Source: Saccharopolyspora sp. SCSIO 74807 (GTDB lineage Bacteria; Actinomycetota; Actinomycetes; Mycobacteriales; Pseudonocardiaceae). From it: a stretch of 64,000 nt of DNA. The position numbers and the translations under genes are program-made. The stretch's first letter is position 1, and every line of letters starts with the position of its first letter. Shown here piece by piece: positions 47,348-56,415 of this stretch. The notes under the pieces were generated by a model. The model was given only the letters and a program-made list of their open reading frames with translations, was not told the DNA's origin and did not search any database. The stretch spans positions 1,180,501 to 1,244,500 of the forward strand of contig NZ_CP146100.1 of NCBI RefSeq assembly GCF_037023755.1, read 5' to 3'.

Positions 47348-47779
47348 TCATCGCCTGCTCATGCCCTGCAGCTGCGCTCGCAGTTCCGGGGTGAGCTGCT
47401 TGCCGACGCGCTCCACCAGCAAGGTCATCTCGTAGGCGACCAGTCCGATGTCCGCGTTCGGCGCGGCCAGCACGGCCAGGCAGGAGCCGTCGCTGATCGA
47501 CATCAGGAACAGGTAGCCCTGCTCCATCTCCACCACGGTCTGCGTGACGTCACCGGCCTCGAAGCAGCGCGCCGCGCCCTGCGTCAGGCTGACCAGACCG
47601 GACGCGACCGCGGACAGCTGCTCGGCGCGATCCCGCGGCAGGCCCTGCGAACCGGCCAGCAGCAGGCCGTCCGCGGAGACCACCACGGAGTGCGCGACGC
47701 CGGGTACCCGGCGCACGAAATCGGTGATCAGCCAACTGAAGCTGTTCTGGCTCATGGGTTGCTGCACGGACCCGGTCAC
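47348..47779 (-). CDS. cvnB: Conservon Roadblock/LC7 protein CvnB
   Basis: Predicted 143-residue Roadblock/LC7-domain protein, the probable GTPase-activating or scaffolding partner of CvnD. SFSWLITDFVRRVPGVAHSVVVSADGLLLA-type sequence opens the domain. Start GTG 47779 overlaps the cvnA stop by 4 bp; an internal ATG at 47755 also fits family starts. cvnC follows after 40 bp. Confidence 0.9.
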   Translation of the reverse strand: MTGSVQQPMSQNSFSWLITDFVRRVPGVAHSVVVSADGLLLAGSQGLPRDRAEQLSAVASGLVSLTQGAARCFEAGDVTQTVVEMEQGYLFLMSISDGSCLAVLAAPNADIGLVAYEMTLLVERVGKQLTPELRAQLQGMSRR

Positions 47780-50700
47780 TCCTGCTCCTCGGGACGGCGG
47801 GGCGGTTCGGTCGAGACTGGTTCTGCCTTGGCGTGCCTACCACGGCGGACGCCGCTCTGGAAGTTGGACATTCGTCCGCGAACGGCTTCGGCCGAACGCG
47901 GCGCCGCAGGCTTGGCGGGGCTCGGGGACTGGGACCGCGGCGCTGCGGAACCGGGCACCAGGTTCGACTTCGGAACCCGCTTGGGCAGCCCGGCCGAGGT
48001 GGTCTCCTGCTCTCCCCTGGCGTGTTCCACCAGCGCCTCGGCCGCCTGCCAGCCGACGTCCGCCGAGCCCCAGCCGGGGTCCGCGGAATCGGCGCTGGCC
48101 GACTGCGTGGCCGTGAACCCGCTCGGGGCTTCCAGCGCGTCGGCGCCGGCCGTCGGGTCCGGGCCGACCGGCTGCTCGGCCTGCCCGGCCGCGGGCTGGG
48201 CGGCCCGCGAATCGGATTCGGCGGACGAGTCCGGTTCGGTGCGCGACCGGCTGCGGCCGTTCGCCAACCCGCCCAGCGGGTCGCGGCTCAACGACTGCGA
48301 ACCGGTCGTCTCCGGGGAGCCCGAGGAGGGAGCTTCGGCGGCTTCCTCCCGGAACCACTGCGAGAGCACCGCCTCGTAGATCGGCAACCGCTCGGTCGGC
48401 GCGTCGTCGGCCTCGCGGTGCTGGTGAGCCATGCCCAGCGGCGGTGGCTCGGTGCCCGCACCGTTCGGCGCCGGTGGGTCGGCCGGCTGCCAAGCCGGTT
48501 CCCAGTCGGCCGACGGGCGGGCGAACTGCTGGGTCTTCTCGGCCTCGAACGGGCTGTTGAACAGGTCTTCCCGCGCATCGTCGACGCGGCTGAACGTGGT
48601 CGTCTCGTCGTCCAGGCCGCCGTGCTCGGGCACGCCGTCCAGGCCGGGCGGCGTGCCGCACTGGCCGTCGAAGTCGGCGGCGGCCTGCTCGGCGGGCCAC
48701 GCGTCGGCCGCGGGCTGTTCCGTGGTCGCCTGCTCCGGCGGTTCGTCCCGGATCGCGGGCCGCTCGGCGGTGTCCCAGCGAGGCACGTCGCTGACTCCGT
48801 AGTCGTTCCGGGCGGCGAGCCGGACCGAGTAGTCGGTGCTCGGTTCGGCGGCCGGCTGCTCGGGCTGCGAGGTTTCGGACCGCTCCGGTTCGGGCTCCCG
48901 GCGGACGGGCTCCTGCCGCGTGGATTCCCGCTCGGCGGGTTCCTGCCGCGCGGCCTGCGGGCTCGGCTCGATCGGCGCGGAGTCCAGCTGATCGGCGGGG
49001 TCGTCGTCCTCGGTGACCCACTCCGGCGAGACGAACACCTTCTCGATCGCGCCCTTGCCGGTGGGCGCCGACGGCGCCGGGCCGGTCCGGGGCTGATCGA
49101 ATTGGTCGAACTGCGCGGCACCGGACAAGCTCGCCTGCGGTTCCGCTTCGGCCGGCGGCAGCTGCTGCGCCGGGTCGCGCCCGGAAGCGGCGCCGCCGAA
49201 CGCCGCGGCCAAGCCCGCGTGCGAGCCGGTGTCCACCGTCTCCCGGTCGTCCGCGGAAACCCGCTGCACGTCCGGCATCGGGCGCGGCCCGTCCGGGGTC
49301 AGCTGCACGACCAGCTCACCGGAGAGCCGCACGCTGGCGGTCACGCCGCCTTCCAGGTCACCGTTGTTGCGCAGGTCCACCCGGATGTCGTGGCGCTGGG
49401 CCAGCTGCCCGACCACGTACAGGCCCATCCGGCGGGAGACCGCGACGTCGATCTCCGGCGGCCTGGTCAGCCGCTCGTTGATCTCGCTGAGCTCGGCGGA
49501 GTCGATGCCCACCCCGCGGTCCCGGATCTCCAGCACCAGTTCCTGCCTGCGGTAGGCGGTGCGCACGGTGACCTCGGTGTCCGGGTTGGAGAACACCGTC
49601 GCGTTCTCCAGCAGCTCGGCCACCAGGTGCACGAAGTCGTTGACCACCCGGCCCTGGATGGCCAGGTCCGGCGAATCGGCGACGGCGACCCGGGTGTACT
49701 GCTCCACCTCGGAGACCGCGGCACCCACGACCTCGGTCAGCGGCACCGGCCGCACCATCCGGCGGGTCAGGTCGGTGCCGCCGAGGATCAGCAGGTTCTC
49801 GTTGTTCCGGCGCATCCGGGTCGCGAGGTGGTCCAGCTCGAACAGGCTGGAGAGCTGGTCCGGGTCCTGCTCGTCCTGCTCCAGCCGGTCGATCACGGAC
49901 AGCTGGCGCTGCACCAGCGTCTGACTGCGGCGGGCCAGGTTGACGAACAGGTCGTTGACGTTGTTGCGCAGCAGCGCCTGCTCGGAGGCCAGCCGCAGCG
50001 CCTGCGAGTGCACCGCGTCGAACGAGCGGGCCACCCTGCCGATCTCCTCGTTGCTGTGCACCGGGATCGGCTCGACGTGCGTGACGCCGGGGCCCGCCTC
50101 GCTCAGGATCGACTGGACCGCGTCCGGCAGCCGCCGGTCGGCCACGTCCAACGCGGAATGCCGCAGCGTGCGCAGCGAACCGAGCAGCTGGCGGGCCACC
50201 ACGAACGCCACCACCAGCGCGGCGATCAGCGCGAGCAGGGTCGCGACCGTCGCGAGGATGGTGCGCTGCTGCGCGTTCGACGCGGCTTGCTGGCTGGCCT
50301 GCTCCAGCTGGCCGCGCAGCTCGTCGCCGACCTGGTTGACCAGGTTGACCTGCTTGTCCGCGACGGTGTCCCACTCCTGCGGGTTCAGCGAACGCAGGTT
50401 GCGGTTGTCCGAGTCGTACGCCAGCGCGGTCTGCGCGATGCTGTTCGCCCGGTCGACCTCGGCGCCGGTCACGGTGTCCTGGTAGCGCTGCGCCTGGACC
50501 GGGCTGGCCACGGCGGTGAAGTAGTTCAGCGCGGACTCGTAGCGGGCGTCGGCCGAGAGCAGCTCGCGGTCCTGCTCGGTGCGGAACTGCCCGGATCGGA
50601 TCGCGTCGTTGAGCAGCGCGGCGCGCGTCGAAGCGGCCTCCTGCGCGTCCGCGATCGCGTTCGTGGCCAGGGCCAGCCGCTGCAGCTCCGGTTCCCGGAT

Positions 50701-51366
50701 GCCGGTGACGCCCTGCAGGTTCAGCTTCAGCAGGCTGGTGATGCTCTGGGTGTAGCTGCGCAGCACCCCCTCGGCCGGGTAGCTGGTGCTGTCGACCGAC
50801 TGCCGCAGGCTGCTCAGCCGCGACTGCACGTTCTGCGCTTCGGTGCGGAACTGGTCGCTGACCGCCGGGTCGGAGGCGTCGATCAGGCCGGTCAGACCGG
50901 TGAGTTCCTGATCGACGGCCGAGCGGGTCTGGTTCAGCGCGGCCGGGTCGGCCGAGCGGCCGTCCGCGACGCGGGAGACCGAGAGGTCGCGTTCCCGCTG
51001 CAGCTGGTGCACCAGCCCGTTCATGGCGTTCTGCAGCCGCACCTGCTCGTGCGCGCGCTGGTAGGTGTTGGACTCCGCGAACCCGTCCCAGATGTGCAGC
51101 CCGCCGAACGCCACTGCGCTGAGCAGCGGGATCAGCAGGACCGCGAGCAGCTTGGTGCGCAGTCTCCAGTTGCTCAGCCGCCAGTCGCCCTCGCCGTCCC
51201 CCTGACCGGTTCGCGGCTGCACGGTTCCGAGGCCGAGCGAATCGCTCCGACCTCCGGTGCCGAGCGACTGAGTTCCGGTACCGAGCGCCTCGCCCATGTG
51301 GTGGATATCGGCGTCGGCCTGTTCCGTGCGGCTCAGGCGCTCGCGACCTGTGTCTCCTCGGGCCAC
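47776..51366 (-). CDS. cvnA: Conservon sensor histidine kinase CvnA (NIT domain)
   Basis: Predicted 1196-residue membrane sensor kinase. Membrane segment 1 lies at about 72-92, followed by an extracellular nitrate/nitrite-sensing (NIT) domain, membrane segment 2 near 380-400 and a HAMP region. A likely phospho-acceptor His is in LFELDHLATRMRRNNENLLI. The ATPase domain has the N box VAELLENATVFSNPD, DRGVGID, and MGLYVVGQLA. A disordered tail of about 500 residues, rich in Pro, Glu, Ala and Gln, makes it longer than most family members. GTG 51366 follows GAGGAAG. Confidence 0.9.
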   Translation of the reverse strand: MARGDTGRERLSRTEQADADIHHMGEALGTGTQSLGTGGRSDSLGLGTVQPRTGQGDGEGDWRLSNWRLRTKLLAVLLIPLLSAVAFGGLHIWDGFAESNTYQRAHEQVRLQNAMNGLVHQLQRERDLSVSRVADGRSADPAALNQTRSAVDQELTGLTGLIDASDPAVSDQFRTEAQNVQSRLSSLRQSVDSTSYPAEGVLRSYTQSITSLLKLNLQGVTGIREPELQRLALATNAIADAQEAASTRAALLNDAIRSGQFRTEQDRELLSADARYESALNYFTAVASPVQAQRYQDTVTGAEVDRANSIAQTALAYDSDNRNLRSLNPQEWDTVADKQVNLVNQVGDELRGQLEQASQQAASNAQQRTILATVATLLALIAALVVAFVVARQLLGSLRTLRHSALDVADRRLPDAVQSILSEAGPGVTHVEPIPVHSNEEIGRVARSFDAVHSQALRLASEQALLRNNVNDLFVNLARRSQTLVQRQLSVIDRLEQDEQDPDQLSSLFELDHLATRMRRNNENLLILGGTDLTRRMVRPVPLTEVVGAAVSEVEQYTRVAVADSPDLAIQGRVVNDFVHLVAELLENATVFSNPDTEVTVRTAYRRQELVLEIRDRGVGIDSAELSEINERLTRPPEIDVAVSRRMGLYVVGQLAQRHDIRVDLRNNGDLEGGVTASVRLSGELVVQLTPDGPRPMPDVQRVSADDRETVDTGSHAGLAAAFGGAASGRDPAQQLPPAEAEPQASLSGAAQFDQFDQPRTGPAPSAPTGKGAIEKVFVSPEWVTEDDDPADQLDSAPIEPSPQAARQEPAERESTRQEPVRREPEPERSETSQPEQPAAEPSTDYSVRLAARNDYGVSDVPRWDTAERPAIRDEPPEQATTEQPAADAWPAEQAAADFDGQCGTPPGLDGVPEHGGLDDETTTFSRVDDAREDLFNSPFEAEKTQQFARPSADWEPAWQPADPPAPNGAGTEPPPLGMAHQHREADDAPTERLPIYEAVLSQWFREEAAEAPSSGSPETTGSQSLSRDPLGGLANGRSRSRTEPDSSAESDSRAAQPAAGQAEQPVGPDPTAGADALEAPSGFTATQSASADSADPGWGSADVGWQAAEALVEHARGEQETTSAGLPKRVPKSNLVPGSAAPRSQSPSPAKPAAPRSAEAVRGRMSNFQSGVRRGRHAKAEPVSTEPPRRPEEQE

Positions 51367-52041
51367 TCCAGGCTTCCTCTTTCGACAACAGCGGAGGCTC
51401 GCACCGCTTGCGAAAATCTACACTTCGATCACACCGAGGAACGAACCCGCAGTTCAGCGGGCATTTCTTCGGCTGATCAGCGAACCGGCTCCCGTCTGGG
51501 ACGGTCGCCGGACGCCATGGGTTCCAGCGCAGCACAGGGTACTTGCGAGGACCATCGACGGGGAAGTGGGTAAGGACACGGTAGGTAACCTACCCGCATA
51601 ACGTTCACTCCAAAGAGGAGTGTACGTGCGTCTTCGGCTCGCTGATCACTACGCGTAGCTTTCAGTCCGTCGCTCTGGCTCGTCACGCCCATGCCGCCAC
51701 TCGTTCGGCCTATCACTTAAGGTGTCCGTCGATTCGGCGAGTCGATGAACATCGGGCATGATCCCCTCGCCGTCGGTTCATCGACACCTGATCCGGTCGG
51801 CCGAACGGGTAGCGCAACGCTCCCCGAAACGGCTCGCTTATCACTCTAGGTGATCAGCGTCGAACCGAACGTTGATCAACAGTAGATCAACACCCGCGCC
51901 CTGGCGGCCGGACCCCGCACCGGCTGCGAGTGCGCCCGCACCGCCGCGGAGCCCGCGCCGACCGAGGAGAAACGACCGAGATGCGCAGCCCAGCACCGAG
52001 TCCCGGCCGCCGCGCCGCCGCGCTTCCGGGTGGGGACTGAC
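51367..52041. promoter_or_regulatory. 675-bp divergent regulatory region, cvnA / ABC importer
   Basis: No gene is seen. Several palindromes are present: CACTCC-AAAGA-GGAGTG at 51606-51622; TATCACTTAAGGTGTCC at 51711-51727; GTCGATGAAC (51741-51750) with its exact complement GTTCATCGAC at 51776-51785; and TATCACTCTAGGTGATC at 51839-51855. The two TATCACT-N2-AGGTG elements share a core and may be operators for one regulator serving one or both flanking operons. Confidence 0.5.
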
Positions 52042-52809
52042 ATGGCCCGGCTCGCCCGCGGCCTGGCCGGACTGGCCGGCCTGCTCGCCGTCTGGGAACT
52101 GGCCTGCGCGATCGGCCTGCTCGACGCCCGCTACCTGCCGCCGCCGTCGACAGTGCTGCCGCGAGCCGCCGAGCTGCTGGCCGGCGACACCGACTTCCTG
52201 CTGGACAGCGTCGCGACGGTGCTGACGTTCCTGATCGCGGTGGGACTGGCCGCACTGATCGCGATCCCGCTCGGACTGCTGCTCGGCAGCGTCCGGCCCG
52301 CGCGCACGGCGATGCTGACGGTCGTGGAATTCCTGCGCCCGCTGCCCGCGGTGGCGCTGCTGCCGCTGCTGATGCTGCTGCTCGGCGGCGGACCCGGAAC
52401 CAAGATCACGCTGGCCACCTACGCGGCGGTGTGGCCGATCCTGTTCAACACGATGTACGCGCTGGACGAGATGGACCCGCTCTACACCGACATCGCCCGG
52501 TCCTTCCGGTTCAGCAGGTTGCGCACGGCCTGCACGGTCGCGCTGCCGCACGCGGCGCCGTTCGTGGCCACCGGCATCCGGGTCTCCGCGTCGATCGCGC
52601 TGGTCGTGGTGGTGGTCGTGGAGCTGATCGCGGGCGGGGCGCGCGGCGTGGGCACCTTCATCCTGGAGGCCAGCTCCGGCGGCGGGCGGATGGACCTGGT
52701 GCTGGCGGGCACGGTGATCGTCGGCGTGCTCGGCTACCTGATCAACACCGGCCTGCACCAGCTCCAGCGCAGGCTGTTCGGCTGGGCCACGAGCCGGGAG
52801 GAACTGTGA
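52042..52809 (+). CDS. ABC transporter permease 1 (SsuC/TauC type)
   Basis: Predicted 255-residue permease with about six helices. The cytoplasmic EAA loop IARSFRFSRLRTACTVALPH and the ELIAGGARGVGTFILEA segment match BPD_transp_1 permeases of the nitrate/sulfonate/taurine class. ATG 52042 follows GGGTGGGGA; a GTG at 52030 is also in frame. The stop overlaps the next permease gene by 4 bp. No binding protein is encoded within this operon. Confidence 0.85.
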   Translation: MARLARGLAGLAGLLAVWELACAIGLLDARYLPPPSTVLPRAAELLAGDTDFLLDSVATVLTFLIAVGLAALIAIPLGLLLGSVRPARTAMLTVVEFLRPLPAVALLPLLMLLLGGGPGTKITLATYAAVWPILFNTMYALDEMDPLYTDIARSFRFSRLRTACTVALPHAAPFVATGIRVSASIALVVVVVVELIAGGARGVGTFILEASSGGGRMDLVLAGTVIVGVLGYLINTGLHQLQRRLFGWATSREEL

Positions 52810-53609
52810 AGTCGCTGCGGAAGTTCCTGGGCAAGTGGGGCCTGCTGCTGGTCCTGCTGGTGGCGTGGGAGATCGTCACGCGCGCCGCGGGCAGCGTGTA
52901 CTTCCTGCCACCGACGCGGATCGCCGCGCACGCATGGCAGCTGTGGCTGACCGGGCCCGCCGAGCAGCTGTGGCTGACCGACGCGGTGTTCCGGGACGTG
53001 CTGCCGAGCCTGGGCAGGCTGTTCGGCGGCTGGCTGATCTCCGGTGCGGCCGGGGTCGCCATCGGCGTCGCGCTCGGCCGCTCCCGGCGGGCCACCGACT
53101 ACTTCGGGCCGCTGCTGGACTTCTTCCGGTCGGTGCCCACTCCGGCGCTGGTGCCGCTGTTCCTGGTGCTGTTCACGCTGGGCACGCCGATGCAGCTGGC
53201 GACGATCGTGTTCGGCACGGTGTTCACCGTGGTGCTCAACACCGCCGACGGCGCGGCCTCGGTGGACGCGGTCAAGCAGCACACCGCCCGCGCTTTCCGG
53301 ATCGGCCGGTGGGACTGGTGGAGCCGGATCGTGCTGCCCGCGGCCGCGCCGAAGATCTTCGCCGGGCTGCGGATCAGCCTGTCGCAGGCGCTGATCCTGA
53401 TGGTGGTCTCCGAGATGGTCGGCGCCAGCAGCGGCCTCGGCTACCAGCTCGTCTACGCCCAGCAGCAGTTCGAGTTCGCCGACCTGTGGGCGGGAATCGT
53501 GCTGCTGGCCCTGCTGGGCTACCTGCTCAACACCGCGCTGCTTGCGGTGCAGCGGCGGGCGCTCACCTGGCAACACGGCTCCGCCGACCCCGCGCGAGCG
53601 AAAGGATGA
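52806..53609 (+). CDS. ABC transporter permease 2 (SsuC/TauC type)
   Basis: Predicted 267-residue permease related to the preceding one, implying a heterodimeric channel. The EAA loop is HTARAFRIGRWDWWSRIVLP, and SEMVGASSGLGYQLVYAQQQ is the family's conserved segment. GTG 52806 overlaps the previous stop (GTGA) and its own stop overlaps the ATPase ATG (ATGA), so all three genes are translationally coupled. Confidence 0.85.
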   Translation: MKSLRKFLGKWGLLLVLLVAWEIVTRAAGSVYFLPPTRIAAHAWQLWLTGPAEQLWLTDAVFRDVLPSLGRLFGGWLISGAAGVAIGVALGRSRRATDYFGPLLDFFRSVPTPALVPLFLVLFTLGTPMQLATIVFGTVFTVVLNTADGAASVDAVKQHTARAFRIGRWDWWSRIVLPAAAPKIFAGLRISLSQALILMVVSEMVGASSGLGYQLVYAQQQFEFADLWAGIVLLALLGYLLNTALLAVQRRALTWQHGSADPARAKG

Positions 53610-54382
53610 CTGTGCGCACGATGCTGGAGGTGGCCGGGCTCGGCCACACCTACGAAGGCGGCCACGTCGCCATCCGCGACCTGGGCTTCACGGTCGAGGA
53701 GGGGCAGCTGACCTGCATCGTCGGTCCGTCCGGCTGCGGCAAGTCGACGCTGCTGCGGCTGGTCGGCGGCCTGCAACGACCCACCAGCGGCCGCGTGGCG
53801 CTGCGCGGCGAGCAGATCGACGGCGTGCCGGAGGACCTCGCGGTGGTCTTCCAGGACTACGGCCGCTCGCTGTTCCCGTGGATGACGGTGCGCGGCAACG
53901 TGGAGTTCCCGCTGCGCACGCGCTCTGTGAAGCGGCGCGAGCGGGCCGCGGAAGCGCTGTCCTGGGTGGGTCTGGCCGACGCGGCGAAGAAGTACCCGTG
54001 GCAGCTCTCCGGCGGGATGCAGCAGCGGGTGGCGATCGCGCGGGCGCTGGCGACCCGGCCCGAGCTGCTGCTGCTGGACGAACCGTTCGCCTCGGTCGAC
54101 GCGCAGACCCGGTTCGAGCTGGAGGACCTGCTGCTGTCCGTGCGCGAGCAGTACGGCAGCACGATCCTGCTGGTCACGCACGACATCGACGAGAGCGTCT
54201 ACCTCGGCGACCGGGTGCTGGTGCTGTCCCGCTCGCCCGCGGAAGTCGTCGCCGACCTGGACGTCGACCTCGGTTCCGAGCGCGACCAGATCGGCACCCG
54301 GGCATCCGACGGGTTCATCACGCTCCGTAGTCACGTGGCGAAACTGTTGCAGTCCGGTCGCGCGGAGACCGCAGCCAACTGA
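53606..54382 (+). CDS. ABC transporter ATP-binding protein (SsuB/TauB type)
   Basis: Predicted 258-residue ATPase. Walker A is GPSGCGKST, the Q loop is VVFQDYGRSLFPWMTV, the signature is LSGGMQQR, Walker B is LLLLDEPFASVD and the switch His is in LVTHDIDESVYL. The sequence belongs to the nitrate/sulfonate/taurine importer class. It closes the three-gene operon; a likely terminator follows at 54412-54434. The probable binding protein is encoded separately at 56416. Confidence 0.9.
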   Translation: MTVRTMLEVAGLGHTYEGGHVAIRDLGFTVEEGQLTCIVGPSGCGKSTLLRLVGGLQRPTSGRVALRGEQIDGVPEDLAVVFQDYGRSLFPWMTVRGNVEFPLRTRSVKRRERAAEALSWVGLADAAKKYPWQLSGGMQQRVAIARALATRPELLLLDEPFASVDAQTRFELEDLLLSVREQYGSTILLVTHDIDESVYLGDRVLVLSRSPAEVVADLDVDLGSERDQIGTRASDGFITLRSHVAKLLQSGRAETAAN

Positions 54383-54411
54383 TCGAGCCCGGCAACCGGG
54401 AAATTCCCCAC

Positions 54412-54434
54412 ACTTCCCGGAAATACCGGGAAGT
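54412..54434. terminator. Hairpin between ABC operon and decarboxylase 1
   Basis: A 9-bp perfect stem, ACTTCCCGG/CCGGGAAGT, with an AAATA loop lies 29 bp after the ATPase stop between convergent genes. Confidence 0.65.
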
Positions 54435-54563
54435 TCGGGCCATTCGCCCGCGAATGACCCGGGCGGCGGCGCGGGCGCCGAATCGCGAATTCTGGGGAAA
54501 TCATTCGACCCGATGCGCCGACCGGCGCGCCGATCATTTCCCGGCGCCGCCCGGAACCGCGGA

Positions 54564-56156
54564 TCAATACATCCGGCGCCCGCTCGGGGCGACCGGAACG
54601 TGCAGCACGGTCGGGCCGGATTCGGCCAATGCCGCGCGCAGTTCCCGATCGAATTCGGTCAGGTCGTCCACCCGCCGCGCCGCGCAGCCCATGCCCTGCG
54701 CCAGCGCCACGAAGTCGATGCCACCGAGGCGCACACCGGGCATCTTGCCGTCCTCGCCCACCTCGCCGAGCAGCCGCACCGCCGCGTACTCCTCGTTGTC
54801 CAGCACCAGCACCGTCAGCGACGCGTGCTCCTGGGCCGCGGTCCACAACGCCTGGATGCCGTACATGCTCGCGCCGTCGCCGAGCACGCCGACCACCGGG
54901 CGCCGGGTGGCCAGCGCGGACCCGACCACCGCGGAGATGCCGTAGCCCAGCGCACCGCTGGCACCCGCGTGGAAGTCCTGCTCCGGGGAGTCGAACGGCA
55001 GGAAGCGCTGGATCGTCTGCTTGTGCGTGGGCGCCTCGGTGACCACCACGGCGTCCGCGGGCAGCTGTTCGCGCAGCACGCTGAGCACGTGCTCGGCCGG
55101 TGGCGGGCTGGTCAGCGGCGGCAGTTCGGGAAGCTGCCTGCCGGTGGGCAGCGGCCGTTCGGATTGCGGCAGCTCCGGCAGCAGCTGGCGCAGCGCCGGT
55201 CCCAGCGCCGCGCGGATGCCCCGGGTGTGCTGGGCACGCGCGAGGATCTGCGGATCGTCGCTGATCAAGAAGCTCGACGGCCATTCGCGCTCGGCCGCGC
55301 CGCGGAACACGTGGTAGGTGAACGCGGGCGCCCCGAAGACTCCGACGAGGTCGTACTCGGCAAGGTCAGCGGCGACCGCGGCCTCGGAGGGTTGCAGGAA
55401 TCCGGCGAACTGCGGGTGCGTCTCCGGGAACGACGAGCGCGAGACCATCGGCGAGAGCCACACCGCCGCGCGGGTCCGCTCGGCCAGCTCGACCATCTCG
55501 CGCACCGCGCCCTCCTCGATCACCGCGGGCCCGACGACGAGCGCGGGCCGCAGGCACGAGCGCAGCGCGTCGGCGAACTCGCTGATCGCGGCCGGGTCCG
55601 CGCCGGGCTGGGCGATCGGCGCGGGTGCTTCGACGGGCTCACCGGGCTCGTCCCAGTCGTCGGCGGGCACGGACAGGAACACCGGACCGCGCGGCGCCTG
55701 CATCGCCAGCTGGTAGGCGCGGGCCAGCGCCAGCGGAACGTCCGCGGCGCGGGCGGGTTCCAGCGACCACTTCACGTACGGCTTGGGGAACTCCGGCGCC
55801 TCGGTCGCGCCCAGGAACGGATCGTGCGGCAGCAACCGCCGAACCTGCTGACCGGCGAGGACGATCATCGGCGTGCGGTTGCGGTAGGCGCCGAACACCG
55901 CGCCCAGCGCGTGCCCCACCCCACCTGCGGAGTGCAGGTTGACCAGCACCGCGTTGCCGGTCTGCTGCGCGTAGCCGTCGGCCATCGCGGCGGCCACCGA
56001 CTCCTGCAGCCCCAGCACGTAGCGGAAGTCGTCCGGCCACTGGTCCAGGAACGGCACCTCGGTCGTGCCCGGGTTGCCGAAGACCGTGGTGAGTCCCAGC
56101 TCGCGCATCAACCCGCGGGTCACGTCGCGCACGGTCGGCACGGCGGCGTCGGCCAT
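54564..56156 (-). CDS. Benzoylformate decarboxylase-like ThDP enzyme 1
   Basis: Predicted 530-residue thiamine-diphosphate enzyme of the 2-oxo acid decarboxylase group. Compared from memory with Pseudomonas benzoylformate decarboxylase, the ThDP-activating Glu (LGLQES), His70 (NLHSAGG) and His281 (APAFTYHVF) equivalents are present, but the Ser26 position is Thr (GNPGTTEVPFL). The cofactor-binding segment is GDGASMYGIQALWTAA. It is divergent from the binding-protein gene and convergent with the ABC operon. The substrate is likely an aryl- or branched 2-oxo acid, unproven. Confidence 0.8.
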   Translation of the reverse strand: MADAAVPTVRDVTRGLMRELGLTTVFGNPGTTEVPFLDQWPDDFRYVLGLQESVAAAMADGYAQQTGNAVLVNLHSAGGVGHALGAVFGAYRNRTPMIVLAGQQVRRLLPHDPFLGATEAPEFPKPYVKWSLEPARAADVPLALARAYQLAMQAPRGPVFLSVPADDWDEPGEPVEAPAPIAQPGADPAAISEFADALRSCLRPALVVGPAVIEEGAVREMVELAERTRAAVWLSPMVSRSSFPETHPQFAGFLQPSEAAVAADLAEYDLVGVFGAPAFTYHVFRGAAEREWPSSFLISDDPQILARAQHTRGIRAALGPALRQLLPELPQSERPLPTGRQLPELPPLTSPPPAEHVLSVLREQLPADAVVVTEAPTHKQTIQRFLPFDSPEQDFHAGASGALGYGISAVVGSALATRRPVVGVLGDGASMYGIQALWTAAQEHASLTVLVLDNEEYAAVRLLGEVGEDGKMPGVRLGGIDFVALAQGMGCAARRVDDLTEFDRELRAALAESGPTVLHVPVAPSGRRMY

Positions 56157-56233
56157 CAGCTTCCTCCCGAACCATTCACATTTTTCCCGCAGCGGGAGAA
56201 AAATCCGGCACCCGAACCGCCGACGCTACGCGA

Positions 56234-56249
56234 TGTCGAATACTCGACA
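56234..56249. promoter_or_regulatory. Palindrome in decarboxylase 1 / binding-protein divergent region
   Basis: TGTCGA-ATAC-TCGACA is a perfect 6-bp inverted repeat with a 4-bp centre. It lies 78 bp upstream of decarboxylase 1 and just upstream of a promoter-like element for the binding protein, so it could coordinate both genes. Confidence 0.45.
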
Positions 56250-56276
56250 CGCCTCGTCACCAAAAAGAAGATCATC

Positions 56277-56306
56277 TTGACACGTTCGGGCACATAGCAT
56301 TCAAAT
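56277..56306 (+). promoter_or_regulatory. Candidate promoter of the binding-protein gene
   Basis: A consensus -35 TTGACA (56277-56282) and a weaker -10 TCAAAT (56301-56306), with an 18-bp spacer, lie about 110 bp upstream of the start codon. The surrounding sequence is AT-rich for this genome. Confidence 0.5.
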
Positions 56307-56415
56307 CCTATTGCAGCCTGTAACGCCAGGTACGACGTGGGCTTCCGGTGCGCCACCCCGCACGGCCAGCTCCGTGTCGCTTTCCGCACCGCTCGCCCAA
56401 GGAGGCACCCCCCAC

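Noticed and set aside
47833-51573. Very long plus-strand open frame opposite cvnA
   Set aside because: It is the Arg/Val/Gly-rich shadow of a GC-rich gene; cvnA on the minus strand has clear domains and operon context.
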